Assembly: GCF_014195505.1 (NCBI RefSeq)
Contig: NZ_JACIBV010000002.1
Coordinates: forward strand, 1-64,000
DNA length: 64,000 bases
From: Nonomuraea dietziae
GTDB taxonomy: Bacteria; Actinomycetota; Actinomycetes; Streptosporangiales; Streptosporangiaceae
Direction of reading: 5' to 3'
The notes beneath the pieces are model-generated. The model was given only the letters and a program-made list of their open reading frames with translations. It was not told the DNA's origin and searched no databases. The position numbers and the translations under genes are program-made. Shown here piece by piece: positions 46,150 through 55,311 of this stretch (within the stretch, counting starts at the first letter, position 1; the number at the start of each line of letters is the position of its first letter).

Positions 46150-47949
46150 ATGCCCATGCGCCTCTTGGTCCCTCCCCTCGCAGTCGCCGTGGCCTTGACC
46201 GGACTGCTCGCCGCCACGAACACCACCGCAGCCGCCGCCGACCGCGGAAGCAAGCCGAGCTACCGGTTGGACTGCGACGGCAACGGCCCCGGCAGCACCT
46301 GCACAGTGGTCGCCACCGGCAAGGCCCGGCCTCACCGCGTCGAAGAGTTCGTCACCACCGTCAGGAGCGGCGACCAGGTATGGGCGCGAGACACCCTGTA
46401 CACGCGTGACGGGCAGGTGCGCAGCCGGCCCTTCGTGCTCCCCGACAAGGACGTGACGGTCGACGTCTCCCTCACCTCCCTGCCGGAGAAGCACGTGGGA
46501 ACACCGCTCCGGCTGATGGCATGGAACCTCTTCGTCGGCGGCACCTACAACCGCCAGGAGAACACCGGCGAGAACCTCGCCCAGATGATCGACTACATGA
46601 ACGAGGTCAACCCCGACATCCTTTTCGTGGTCGAGGGGTACGGCTCCGGCCAGAAGATCCTCGACGGGCTGAACGCAGGACGGGCGGAGGGCGACCGATT
46701 CGCCAGCGTACAGCTCACCACGCCCGAGGACTACAGCGTCAACGGCGACAACCTGTGGCTTTACACCAAGCTCGACATCCAGAAGGTGTACCCGCGCTAC
46801 GCCGACGCCGACATCAGCTCGTTCAACCTGGGCGGCGCCCGGCTCGGCCTGCCCAACGGCAAGCACGTCCACGCCTTCAGCCTGTGGACCTGGCACGACG
46901 GTTGGGCCTACGGCGACACCCACGACGCGGCGGTGCAGAACACCCACGGCCTGCCCCGCACCAAGACCAACGAACAGATCCTGGAGGGCGACAACCTTCG
47001 CCGGGTCGCCATGGGCAAGGCCATCCTCGAGAAGGCGATCCCGTCCTTCATCGGCGATGACGATGCCCCGGTGCTCATGGGCGGCGACCTCAACGCGCAG
47101 TCGCACCTGGACTGGAGCGAGCAGTTCGCCAACGCCCCCGGCCACGGCGGCGTAGTGCTGCCTTGGCCGTACACCAAGCTGTACACCGACCACGGCTTCA
47201 TGGACACCTTCCGCTACGCCAACCCCGACGCCGGACGCTACCCCGGCCGCACGTGGAGCCCTTACCACGGCATGGGCGCCATTCCAGGCCGCATCGACTA
47301 CGTCTTCGCCCGCGGCAAGGACGTCCGCGTCCTGGGGTCCCGCGCCGACATCGATCGCCTCCCCCGCCACCGGCAGAGCTGGCTCAACCAGCCCTACCCC
47401 TTCTACTCCGACCACGGCTCCGTCGTCACCGACATCCTGATCCGCGGCAAGGGGACCGGACCCGATCGGGAGCCCGTCACCGAGGAGCCCGGCAAGGGAC
47501 GCCACATCTGGCCGGCCGAGCCCGCCGGGCGCCGCGTCCCGCCCGCCGAGCTCAAGGCCACTGCCAGCACCTTCAAACCCGGCATCGGCGATCCGCGCAA
47601 TGCCATCGACGGCAAGCTGACCACCGACTTCCACTCCGACTACCCCGCCGTCCCCCCACAGCCGCACACCATCACCGTGGACCTCGGCCGCGTCAGGGAA
47701 CTGTCGGCCGTACGGTTCCAGCCCAAGCTGCGCACGAACATGAACGGCACCATCCTCAAGGGCATGGTGCAGGTCAGCGACGACGGCATCACGTTCAGGG
47801 ACGTCACACCCGTCGAGTGGCCCCGCATGACCGCGCCCAACGACGTCAGCCTCCAGGGGCTCTCGGCCCGGTACATCAGGCTGCGCTCCGACTACGGCAT
47901 CGGCGGAGCCTCCGCCCTGGCCGAGATCATCCCCTACGAGAAGGCCTGA
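46150..47949 (+). CDS. Secreted endonuclease/exonuclease/phosphatase-family protein with discoidin domain
   Basis: The product is 599 aa, with AGAAGGAA before the ATG. A signal peptide (residues 1-30, ending TTAAAAA) is followed by a small beta domain, then an EEP-fold catalytic core (RLMAWNLFVGG; DILFVVEGYG; VLMGGDLNAQS; GRIDYVF; YPFYSDHGSVVTDI). These carry the Asn, Glu, Asp-Asn and Asp-His residues typical of DNase I-like phosphodiesterases and sphingomyelinase relatives. A C-terminal F5/8-type (discoidin) domain follows (ASTFKPGIGDPRNAIDGKLTTDFHSDY ... ITVDLGRVRELSAVRF), likely for carbohydrate binding. The substrate could be nucleic acid, phospholipid or sugar phosphate. Confidence 0.82.
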   Translation: MPMRLLVPPLAVAVALTGLLAATNTTAAAADRGSKPSYRLDCDGNGPGSTCTVVATGKARPHRVEEFVTTVRSGDQVWARDTLYTRDGQVRSRPFVLPDKDVTVDVSLTSLPEKHVGTPLRLMAWNLFVGGTYNRQENTGENLAQMIDYMNEVNPDILFVVEGYGSGQKILDGLNAGRAEGDRFASVQLTTPEDYSVNGDNLWLYTKLDIQKVYPRYADADISSFNLGGARLGLPNGKHVHAFSLWTWHDGWAYGDTHDAAVQNTHGLPRTKTNEQILEGDNLRRVAMGKAILEKAIPSFIGDDDAPVLMGGDLNAQSHLDWSEQFANAPGHGGVVLPWPYTKLYTDHGFMDTFRYANPDAGRYPGRTWSPYHGMGAIPGRIDYVFARGKDVRVLGSRADIDRLPRHRQSWLNQPYPFYSDHGSVVTDILIRGKGTGPDREPVTEEPGKGRHIWPAEPAGRRVPPAELKATASTFKPGIGDPRNAIDGKLTTDFHSDYPAVPPQPHTITVDLGRVRELSAVRFQPKLRTNMNGTILKGMVQVSDDGITFRDVTPVEWPRMTAPNDVSLQGLSARYIRLRSDYGIGGASALAEIIPYEKA

Positions 47950-48009
47950 CACCGAGGGTCGGCCGAGCCGGGTTCACCCTGGCTCGGCCGGCCTCCAAGA
48001 GGAGGGGCG

Positions 48010-49176
48010 TCAGGAGACGCCCTGAGGAGCAGCGGGGTCAAGGATCGCCCCTTCCAGCGAGAAGAGCCGCTCGTCCACATCGTCCAGCGCCAGGCAGGCT
48101 CCGCCCAGGGCGACGCATTCCTCACCGAGCGTCGACGGCCGGATGTCGGGAACGCGCACGCAGTGGGGCTCAAGGGCCCGGTTGAGCGCGGGAAGCAGGA
48201 CGTCGGCCGAGCGGGAGAAGCCACCGCCCAGAACGACCAGTTCTGGATCCAGGGTCAGCACCATGGCGGCGGTGCCGAGGGCGAGGTGGTGGGCGTAGGT
48301 GTCGACGGCGGCCTGGGCTTCGCGGTCTCCGGCGCGGGCTGCGTCGAAGACGAGCCGGGCAGCCTCCTCAGGTGATGCGCCGACGGCCGCGCGACAGCCC
48401 TCCAGGTGGCCGGCCATGGTGCGCCACCCGGTGACCTCCATGAGGCCCACCTCGCCGGTGGCTCCGCTGAACCCGTGGTGAAGCCTGCCGTTGAGGATGA
48501 GCGCAGCGCCGGGCCGGCGGCCGACGTGCAGGTAGACAAGGTCCTGAACACCTGCGGCGACGCCGAGCCGCTGCTCGGCGAGAGCGGCTAGCTTGCTGTC
48601 GTTCTCGATGGTGATCGGGCAGGGCAGGCGCTGCCCGAGATGGCCGGCCAGTTCGACTCCGGCCCAGTCGGGAAGATCGTGGACGCGGGTGACCAGCCCT
48701 TCCCTGTTGACGACGCCGGTGCTTCCTGCGGTGACGCCCCACAGGTCGGAGGCTGCCCGGCCGGCGGCGACGAGTGCGGCGTCGATGGCTCTCCACACGG
48801 CCTCCAGCCGCTCATGCCGGGCGGTGTGCCGGTCGACGGCGACCCGGCCGCTGGCGATGACCCGGCCCGCGAGGTCGGTGACCACGGCCAGGACCTTGTG
48901 AACTCCTATGTCGATGCCCAGCACGTGCCCGACGTCGGTGCGGAAGCGGTAGCGCTTGGCGGGCCGGCCCAAGGTGCCCGGTGTGGGGTCCACCTCGGCG
49001 ATCCAGCCACGTTGCTGGAGCTCGGCGACGACGTCCCCCACGGAGGCTCGCGACAGCCCGGTCTGCGCGACCAGCTCTGTGAGCGTCAACGGTGCGCGCG
49101 CCTCACGCAGGACGCGGAGGCTGTTCAGGGTGTTCTGCTGACGCAGCCGCTGAAGGTCTCCACCACTGACCTGCAC
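48010..49176 (-). CDS. ROK-family transcriptional repressor
   Basis: The start at GTG 49176 (VQVSGGDLQRLRQQN) follows GAGGAG 7 bases upstream; the longer frame lacks support. The protein has 388 aa. A winged helix lies at residues 15-65 (LREARAPLTLTELVAQTGLSRASVGDVVAELQQRGWI), followed by the ROK sugar-kinase-like fold (VLGIDIGVHKVLAVVTDLAG; VTAGSTGVVN; PITIENDSKLAALAEQRLG; LVVLGGGF). The usual zinc CxCGxxGC motif is absent, so it is probably a pure regulator. It is divergent from the Gfo/Idh-GH20-ABC operon and likely represses it until an amino sugar is present. Confidence 0.9.
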   Translation of the reverse strand: MQVSGGDLQRLRQQNTLNSLRVLREARAPLTLTELVAQTGLSRASVGDVVAELQQRGWIAEVDPTPGTLGRPAKRYRFRTDVGHVLGIDIGVHKVLAVVTDLAGRVIASGRVAVDRHTARHERLEAVWRAIDAALVAAGRAASDLWGVTAGSTGVVNREGLVTRVHDLPDWAGVELAGHLGQRLPCPITIENDSKLAALAEQRLGVAAGVQDLVYLHVGRRPGAALILNGRLHHGFSGATGEVGLMEVTGWRTMAGHLEGCRAAVGASPEEAARLVFDAARAGDREAQAAVDTYAHHLALGTAAMVLTLDPELVVLGGGFSRSADVLLPALNRALEPHCVRVPDIRPSTLGEECVALGGACLALDDVDERLFSLEGAILDPAAPQGVS

Positions 49177-49251
49177 GGGTGTGCTCCTCACTATCAACAG
49201 GGTCTGAATTATGTCGCGCCGGTCCAGCCTGATCATCCGGCATCGAAGGTC

Positions 49252-49299
49252 TTGACGGCAAGGCGGGATTCGTGAATATCTATGGAGCCTGTAATAAAG
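49252..49299 (+). promoter_or_regulatory. Promoter/operator of the amino-sugar operon
   Basis: TTGACG at 49252 can be a -35 box, with TATCTA or ATATCT about 18 bases downstream as -10. The segment 49272-49299, which overlaps the -10, is the second copy of the 28-bp motif seen at 45894. This is the position expected for a repressor site, and the divergent ROK protein is the natural candidate. Confidence 0.5.
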
Positions 49300-49310
49300 G
49301 GAGTGTTCCA

Positions 49311-50555
49311 ATGACATTGACCATAGCCGTCGTCGGGGCGGGAGCGCGCGGCCAGATCTACGCCAGGGCGGCGGCGGCTGACGGTCGGGCACGCATCGTG
49401 GCTGTGGCCGACCCCGACCCGGTGAGGCGGGCCGCGCTGGCCACCGAGCACGACGTGCCGGAGCGGTCCCGCTTCACGGGATGGGCTGACCTGGCCGCCG
49501 TGCCGAAGCTGGCGGACGCTGTGGTCATCGCGACGCAGGACCGGTTGCACGTCGAGCCGGCGGTCGCCTTCGCCGAGCTGGGTTATGCGATCTTGCTGGA
49601 GAAGCCGCTGGCCCCCACCGAGAGGGAAGCCCGCCGTATCGTCGAGGCGGTCGACCGCAGTGGCGTGGTCTTCGCGGTCTGCCACGTGCTCCGCTACACC
49701 GCCTACACCAAAGCGTTCAAGGAGCTCCTGGGTAGCGGCAGGTTGGGTTCGCTCTCCAGCGTCCAACACCTGGAGCCGGTGGGATGGTGGCACATGGCCC
49801 ACTCTTTCGTGCGCGGTTCCTGGCGCAACACGGTCGAAGCGGGGCCGATGCTGTTGACCAAGTCCTGTCACGACATCGACTGGCTGCTCCACCTCGTCGG
49901 CGAGGAACCGGTCGCCGTGTCGTCCTTCGGCTCGCTGACCCACTTCCGGCCGGAGAACCGGCCGCAGGGCGCGGGCACGCGGTGCGTGAGCTGCCCTGTC
50001 GAGCCGACCTGCCCTTACTCGGCCACACGCCTCTATCTGGGCTGCCTCGGGGATCCGGCCCGGGAGTTCTGGCCGCTCGGCGCCGTCACCTCCGACGCCA
50101 GTACGGCAGGCGTCATGCGCGCGCTGGAGACCGGTCCCTACGGCCGTTGCGTCTACGACTGCGACAACGACGTGGTGGACCAGCAGGTCGTCACCCTGGA
50201 GTTCGCGCGGGGCGCGACCGCGTCGTTCACGATGACGGCGTTCACCCCGCTGGAGCACCGCAAGACGCGGGTTTTCGGCACCCACGGCTTCGCCGAAGGG
50301 GACGGGCGCCACATCAGGATCGTCGACTTCGTGACCGGCGCCGAGGAGACCCTTGACACCGGGACGAACGCGGGCGCATCGCTGGCCGATGGCCATGGCG
50401 GTGGCGATGCGGGCCTCGTCAGGGCGTTCATCGACGCGGTGGCGGCCGGAGACCAGGCGCCGCTCGGCGCCGACCCGGCCGAAGCTCTGGCCGGGCACCT
50501 CGTCGTGTGGGCCGCCGAACGCGCCCGCGAGACCCGGACGGTGCAGGCGCTGTGA
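49311..50555 (+). CDS. Gfo/Idh/MocA-family oxidoreductase with four-Cys motif
   Basis: The start at 49311 (MTLTIAVVGAGARGQIYA) follows AAAGGGAG. The protein has 414 aa. The NAD(P) fold includes VVGAGARG, the DA..I.T(Q)D..H segment and LLEKPLA with the catalytic EKP motif. The second domain holds HVLRYTAYTKAF and CHDIDWLLHL. A cysteine cluster CVSCPVEPTCPYSA (near 224-237) could bind a metal and marks a subgroup. It probably modifies a sugar or inositol-like substrate imported or released by the following genes. Its stop overlaps the next start (GTGA). Confidence 0.88.
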   Translation: MTLTIAVVGAGARGQIYARAAAADGRARIVAVADPDPVRRAALATEHDVPERSRFTGWADLAAVPKLADAVVIATQDRLHVEPAVAFAELGYAILLEKPLAPTEREARRIVEAVDRSGVVFAVCHVLRYTAYTKAFKELLGSGRLGSLSSVQHLEPVGWWHMAHSFVRGSWRNTVEAGPMLLTKSCHDIDWLLHLVGEEPVAVSSFGSLTHFRPENRPQGAGTRCVSCPVEPTCPYSATRLYLGCLGDPAREFWPLGAVTSDASTAGVMRALETGPYGRCVYDCDNDVVDQQVVTLEFARGATASFTMTAFTPLEHRKTRVFGTHGFAEGDGRHIRIVDFVTGAEETLDTGTNAGASLADGHGGGDAGLVRAFIDAVAAGDQAPLGADPAEALAGHLVVWAAERARETRTVQAL

Positions 50556-52156
50556 CCCTGATCCCGGCGCCCTCCCGCTGCGCACCAGGACAAGGGCTGT
50601 TCACCTTCACCGCCGCTACGCCGTTGACCGCCGACCCAGTGCTGGCCAGGGCCGCGGCGTGGCTCCGCCACGCGCTCACCTCGGCCACCGGCCTGCCGCT
50701 GCTCGAAGGTCCCGGCGGGGTCGAGATCCGCCACACCGTGGGCCTCGGGCCCGAGGAATATCGGCTCACCGCCACGACGGAGTCCGTCCTGATCGAGGCC
50801 TCGGCCCAGGCCGGTGCTTTCTACGGGGCGCAGACTCTTCGCCAGCTGCTCGACCCGGCCGCTTTCCGCGCCGGCCGTACCGGAGACAGGACCTGGAGCA
50901 TCCCCGCGATCGAGATCGCCGACGCCCCCACGTACGGCTGGCGCGGCTGTCTCATCGACGTCGCCCGGCACTTCCTGCCCAAGAACGACCTGCTGCGGTA
51001 CATCGACCTGCTGGCCGCGCACAAGCTCAACGTCCTCCATCTGCACCTGACGGACGACCAGGGCTGGCGGCTGGAGATCAGGAAGTACCCGAAACTCACG
51101 GAGGTCGGCGCCTGGCGACGCGAGTCACCGTTGGGCGCCAGGCGGCATCGCCTGTTCGACGGGCGTCCGCACGGCGGCTTCTACAGCCAGGACGACATCA
51201 GGGAGATCGTCTCCTACGCGGCCGACCGCTCCGTCACGGTCCTCCCTGAGATCGACCTGCCAGGCCACACGCAGGCCGCCATCGCCGCCTACCCCGAGCT
51301 CGGCAACCTCGACGTCCCCCTGGGGGTGCGCACCGAGTGGGGTGTCGGAGAGAACGTCATCAACGTCTCCGACGAGACGATCGCCTTCTTCACCGATGTC
51401 CTCGACGAGGTCCTCGAGCTCTTTCCCGGCGAGTACATCTGCGTCGGCGGCGACGAGACCCCCAAGACCCAGTGGAACGAGAGCCTCCCCGCCAAGGAGC
51501 GCATGCGCGAACTCGGCCTGCGCGATGCCGACGAGCTGCAGACCTGGCTCATGCGGCACTTCACCGACTACCTGCTGGCCCGCGGGCGCAAGCCGCTCGG
51601 CTGGGACGAGCTCCTGGAGGGCGGCCTGCCACCAGGCCTCACCGTCGGGGCCTGGCGCGGTGACAGGTGTACGTCGATGGCCGCGCGGGCCGGCCACGAC
51701 GTGGTCGTCTCCCCGTTCGCCGAGACGTACCTGGATTTCCGCCAGGCGGAGGGCGATCAGGAGCCGGTGCCGATCGGCAGCGTGACCTCCCTGCGCGCCG
51801 TCCACGCTTTCGACCCGGTCCCCCATGGCCTCACCGGGCAGGAGCGGAGCAGAATCCTCGGCGCGCAAGCCGCGCTGTGGACCGAGCACATCGACTCGCC
51901 CCGCCTCCTCGACTACATGGCCTTCCCGCGACTGGCCGCCTTCGCCGAGGCGATGTGGAGCGACGAGCGCGACTTCGAGGACTTTCTCGTACGGCTGGCC
52001 GTACACGAAAAGCGGCTCGACGCCCTGGGCGTGGAATATCGCCCGGCCACCGGCCCGCACCCGTGGCAGCGACGTCCCGACGCTCCCGGCCACCCCCGGA
52101 CCAGGGCCGAGATCGACAGCGAGCTCGCCGACTGGACCTCCAACCTGCGGCCCTGA
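50552..52156 (+). CDS. Beta-N-acetylhexosaminidase, GH20 family
   Basis: The GTG at 50552 overlaps the previous stop. The product has 534 aa: an N-terminal GH20b-like domain (residues 1-130), then the TIM barrel starting YGWRGCLIDVARHFLPKNDLLRYIDLLAAHKLNVLHLHLTDDQGWRLEI. The catalytic pair lies in CVGGDETPKTQW (D301, E302), and the barrel ends with GAQAALWTEHIDS. It removes terminal GlcNAc or GalNAc by substrate-assisted catalysis. There is no signal peptide, so it probably acts in the cytoplasm on sugars imported by the downstream ABC system. Confidence 0.93.
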   Translation: MTLIPAPSRCAPGQGLFTFTAATPLTADPVLARAAAWLRHALTSATGLPLLEGPGGVEIRHTVGLGPEEYRLTATTESVLIEASAQAGAFYGAQTLRQLLDPAAFRAGRTGDRTWSIPAIEIADAPTYGWRGCLIDVARHFLPKNDLLRYIDLLAAHKLNVLHLHLTDDQGWRLEIRKYPKLTEVGAWRRESPLGARRHRLFDGRPHGGFYSQDDIREIVSYAADRSVTVLPEIDLPGHTQAAIAAYPELGNLDVPLGVRTEWGVGENVINVSDETIAFFTDVLDEVLELFPGEYICVGGDETPKTQWNESLPAKERMRELGLRDADELQTWLMRHFTDYLLARGRKPLGWDELLEGGLPPGLTVGAWRGDRCTSMAARAGHDVVVSPFAETYLDFRQAEGDQEPVPIGSVTSLRAVHAFDPVPHGLTGQERSRILGAQAALWTEHIDSPRLLDYMAFPRLAAFAEAMWSDERDFEDFLVRLAVHEKRLDALGVEYRPATGPHPWQRRPDAPGHPRTRAEIDSELADWTSNLRP

Positions 52157-52183
52157 ACACCCCCCAACCATCTGGAGACAAAC

Positions 52184-53428
52184 GTGCGTTTCCGTCTACC
52201 CCTCGCCTGCCTCACCGGCCTGGCCGTCATGACCGCCGGCTGCGGCTCCTCCAGCGAGCCGGAGGCCTCAGGGAAAGCCACGATCAGCTACGCCATCTGG
52301 GACAAGAACGACCAGGCGAGCGCGGAGAAGATCATCGCGGCCTTCCAGCAGACCAACCCGAACGTCACGGTGAAGCTCGAGATCACGCCGTGGGACCAGT
52401 ACTGGACCAAGCTCCAGACGGCTGCGTCCGGCGGCGCCGCACCCGACGTGTTCTGGATGAACAGCCTCAACGTCCGCATGTACGCCAAGGGCGGGATCAT
52501 CACCCCGATCGAGGAGTCCAAAGTCCAGGGCCTGTCCCCGGCGGTCGTCGACGGGTACCGCTACGACGGCAAGCTGTACGGCCTGCCGCACAACGTGAGC
52601 ATCCCGGCGCTCTGGTACGACAAGAAGCTCTTCGACGCCGCCGGAGTGGCCTACCCCACCGCCGACTGGACCTGGGATGACGTCAAGGCCGCGGCCAAGA
52701 AGCTGACCGATCCGGCCAAGAAGCAGTTCGGCATCCTCGCCCACATGTGGGATCAGGGCGCCTTCTACCCCACGATGCTCCAGGCGGGCGGCCACGTGCT
52801 GTCGGAGGACGGCAAGAAGAGCGGCTTCGACGACCCCGCCTCGATCCAGGGCCTGGAGTACTGGACCGACATGATCGAGGAAAAGGTCGCTCCCGTCGCC
52901 GAGGTCTACACCGACACCGACCCCATCCAGCTCTTCCAGTCCGGCAGGTACGGCATGTTCTACGGCGGCGCCTGGCTCGCCTCCACCTTCTGGGCCAACC
53001 CCGAGATCCGCGAGCGGATCGACGTGGCCCCGCTGCCCAAGGGTCCGGCCAAGGAGGCCGTCATCCTGCTGGGCCTGGCCAACGCCGTCTCGGCCAAGAC
53101 CAAGCACCCGAAGGAGTCGGCGGCCTTCGCCGAGTTCGTCGCCTCCGAGCAGGCCCAGAAGATCCTCAGCGACAGCGGCGGCGGCTCCCTCTCGCTCCGC
53201 GACGGCACGCAGGAGGGCTGGTTCAAGGCCTTCCCCACCTTCCACCTGAAGGAGACCTACGACGCCTCGATGCCCAACGGCGTGCCGTACCCGGTGTCGC
53301 TGAACACCGCGCAGTGGCAGGACGTGCAGAACAAGCTGCTCGCCGAGGCCTGGGCAGGCAAGCGGCCGGTGGCCGACGTCGCCAAGGAGATCGCGGCGCA
53401 GATGAACGAGATCCTGGCCAAGGAGTAA
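52184..53428 (+). CDS. ABC sugar transporter, substrate-binding lipoprotein
   Basis: The GTG at 52184 follows TGGAGA. The product has 414 aa. A lipoprotein signal ends in the lipobox MTAGC (Cys20). The mature part is a family 1 extracellular binding protein (ISYAIWDKNDQASAEKIIAAFQQTNPNVTVKLEITPWDQYWTKLQ; APDVFWMN). It should capture an oligosaccharide, probably an amino-sugar dimer given its neighbours. Four bases separate its stop from the permease start. Confidence 0.94.
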   Translation: MRFRLPLACLTGLAVMTAGCGSSSEPEASGKATISYAIWDKNDQASAEKIIAAFQQTNPNVTVKLEITPWDQYWTKLQTAASGGAAPDVFWMNSLNVRMYAKGGIITPIEESKVQGLSPAVVDGYRYDGKLYGLPHNVSIPALWYDKKLFDAAGVAYPTADWTWDDVKAAAKKLTDPAKKQFGILAHMWDQGAFYPTMLQAGGHVLSEDGKKSGFDDPASIQGLEYWTDMIEEKVAPVAEVYTDTDPIQLFQSGRYGMFYGGAWLASTFWANPEIRERIDVAPLPKGPAKEAVILLGLANAVSAKTKHPKESAAFAEFVASEQAQKILSDSGGGSLSLRDGTQEGWFKAFPTFHLKETYDASMPNGVPYPVSLNTAQWQDVQNKLLAEAWAGKRPVADVAKEIAAQMNEILAKE

Positions 53429-53431
53429 CCG

Positions 53432-54310
53432 ATGCACTCCAAGCGCGAGTGGGCGTGGGGGTACCTCCTCATCGCACCGATGGCGCTGGGTCTGGCCGTC
53501 TTCTACCTGTGGCCCATCGTTCAGACCCTGTATCTCAGCATGACCGAGTCGGGCGTCTTCGGCGGCTACACCTGGGTGGGGACGGCCAACTTCGCCGACC
53601 TGTTCACCGACGAGGAGATGTACGGCGCGCTCGCCAACACCCTGCTCTACGCGGTGCTGGTGCTGGCGGGCGTTCCGCTGTCCATCGTCGTCGCGGCGCT
53701 GCTGAACGTGCCGGGGCTGCGCGGGCTGAGCCTCTACCGCACCCTCTACTTCCTGCCCGTGGTCACGATGCCCGCCGCGGTGGCCCTGACCTGGAGTTAC
53801 CTGTTCAACGGCGACTTCGGGGCGATCAACCACGTCCTGGGCACGGTGGGGATCGACGGGCCGTATTGGCTCGGCGACCCCGACTTCGCGATCTACGCCA
53901 TCGCGGTCGTCGGGATCTGGAGCTCGATCGGCTACAACGCCGTGTTGTTCCTGGCCGGGCTGCAGGGCATTCCGCGTCACTACTACGAGGCCGCCGAGAT
54001 CGACGGGGCCGGGCGGCTGCGGCAGTTCTTCCGCATCACGCTGCCGCTGCTCACGCCCACCACGTTCTTCGTCATGGTCATAACGATGATCAACGCGCTG
54101 CAGGTCTTCGACCTCGTCTATCTCATGATCGACCTGAAGAGCCCAGCCCTGGAGGGCAGTCGCACGATCGTCTACCTGTTCTACGAGACGGGCTTCGTGC
54201 AGAACCAGCGTGGGCTCGCCGCGACGATCGCCGTCATCCTGCTCGGGCTGATCCTGGTGCTGACCGCGTTCCAGTTCAGGCTACAGAAGAAGTGGGTGCA
54301 CTATGAGTAG
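53432..54310 (+). CDS. ABC sugar transporter, permease 1
   Basis: The product is 292 aa with six membrane helices. The EAA loop that contacts the ATPase is EAAEIDGAGRLRQFFRITLPLL. It is of the MalF/UgpA type, with AAGGAGTAACC before the ATG. Its end overlaps the second permease start by 8 bases. No ATPase gene is found in the cluster, so a shared MsiK-type ATPase encoded elsewhere is probably used, as is common in actinobacteria. Confidence 0.94.
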   Translation: MHSKREWAWGYLLIAPMALGLAVFYLWPIVQTLYLSMTESGVFGGYTWVGTANFADLFTDEEMYGALANTLLYAVLVLAGVPLSIVVAALLNVPGLRGLSLYRTLYFLPVVTMPAAVALTWSYLFNGDFGAINHVLGTVGIDGPYWLGDPDFAIYAIAVVGIWSSIGYNAVLFLAGLQGIPRHYYEAAEIDGAGRLRQFFRITLPLLTPTTFFVMVITMINALQVFDLVYLMIDLKSPALEGSRTIVYLFYETGFVQNQRGLAATIAVILLGLILVLTAFQFRLQKKWVHYE

Positions 54311-55118
54311 GCCCAGGACCTGGCCGGCGCACGTGTTCCTGGCCGCCGGCGCGCTGGTCATGCTCGCGCCGTTCGCCTGGCAACTCGTGGTCTCGCTGCA
54401 GACCCTGCCTGACTCGCTACGGGTGCCGCCGAAGTTCACGCCCTCCTGGCAGTGGTCGAACTTCGCCGATGTGTTCCGGTCGGTGCCGCTGGCCAGGCAG
54501 TTCCTCAACACAGTCGTGGTCACCGCGGCCGTCACCGCCGGGCAACTGCTGCTGTGCTCGCTGGCCGCGTTCGCCTTCGCCCGGCTCCGCTTTCCAGGCA
54601 GGGGCGCCCTGTTCCTGCTCTTCCTGGCCGTCCTCATGGTGCCAGGGGAACTGTTCCTCATCCCGCGTTACGAGATCATGATGGAGCTCGGCTGGCTGAA
54701 CTCTCTGCAGGCGCTGATAGCGCCAGGCGTGTTCGGCGCGTTCGGTACCTTCCTGCTCCGGCAGTTCTTCCTGTCGTTGCCCAGGGAACTGGACGAGGCG
54801 GCCTCGATCGACGGGGCGAACCCGCTGCAGATCTACTGGCACATCCTGCTCCCTCTGGTCAGACCCGGCCTGCTGGCGCTCGGCATGCTGACTGTCATGT
54901 GGTCGTGGAGCAGCCTGCTCTGGCCACTGGTGGTCAACACCGATCCGGAGATGATGACGCTCTCGGCCGGACTCGCCTCACTCCGCGGTCAGTTCCTGAC
55001 CAACTTCCCCATCCTGTTCGCCGGGTCGGTCGTGGCCTCGCTGCCCGTGATCGCCCTCTTCGTCGTCATGCAACGCCAGCTCATCGCCGGCATCGCCTTC
55101 ACCGGTTCGAAGGGCTGA
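54303..55118 (+). CDS. ABC sugar transporter, permease 2
   Basis: The product is 271 aa with six membrane helices, of the MalG/UgpE type. The EAA loop is EAASIDGANPLQIYWHILLPLV. The ATG at 54303 overlaps the end of permease 1, so translation is coupled. It completes the membrane part of the importer. It is the last gene of the ROK-linked operon. Confidence 0.94.
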   Translation: MSRPRTWPAHVFLAAGALVMLAPFAWQLVVSLQTLPDSLRVPPKFTPSWQWSNFADVFRSVPLARQFLNTVVVTAAVTAGQLLLCSLAAFAFARLRFPGRGALFLLFLAVLMVPGELFLIPRYEIMMELGWLNSLQALIAPGVFGAFGTFLLRQFFLSLPRELDEAASIDGANPLQIYWHILLPLVRPGLLALGMLTVMWSWSSLLWPLVVNTDPEMMTLSAGLASLRGQFLTNFPILFAGSVVASLPVIALFVVMQRQLIAGIAFTGSKG

Positions 55119-55311
55119 TCGATGCCGACCTCAATCCCAGCGCACAGCACGAAACCGTGTTTCCGAGCGGGGGATCGGATTTCAGCCGCGGTGACGGCTC
55201 GACCGCCGAGCGGCAGCGGGGCGCCCGTGAGACGCACCTCGCTGCCGCCGTACGCGCTCACGGCAGTGGCCCCCGCACCCCATCAGGTGACAGGGACCCG
55301 AGCAGGACGGC

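Noticed and set aside
54303..54314. ATGAGTAGGCCC resembling the TGAGTAGG operator arm
   Set aside because: It is the start of the second permease coding sequence and has no second arm.
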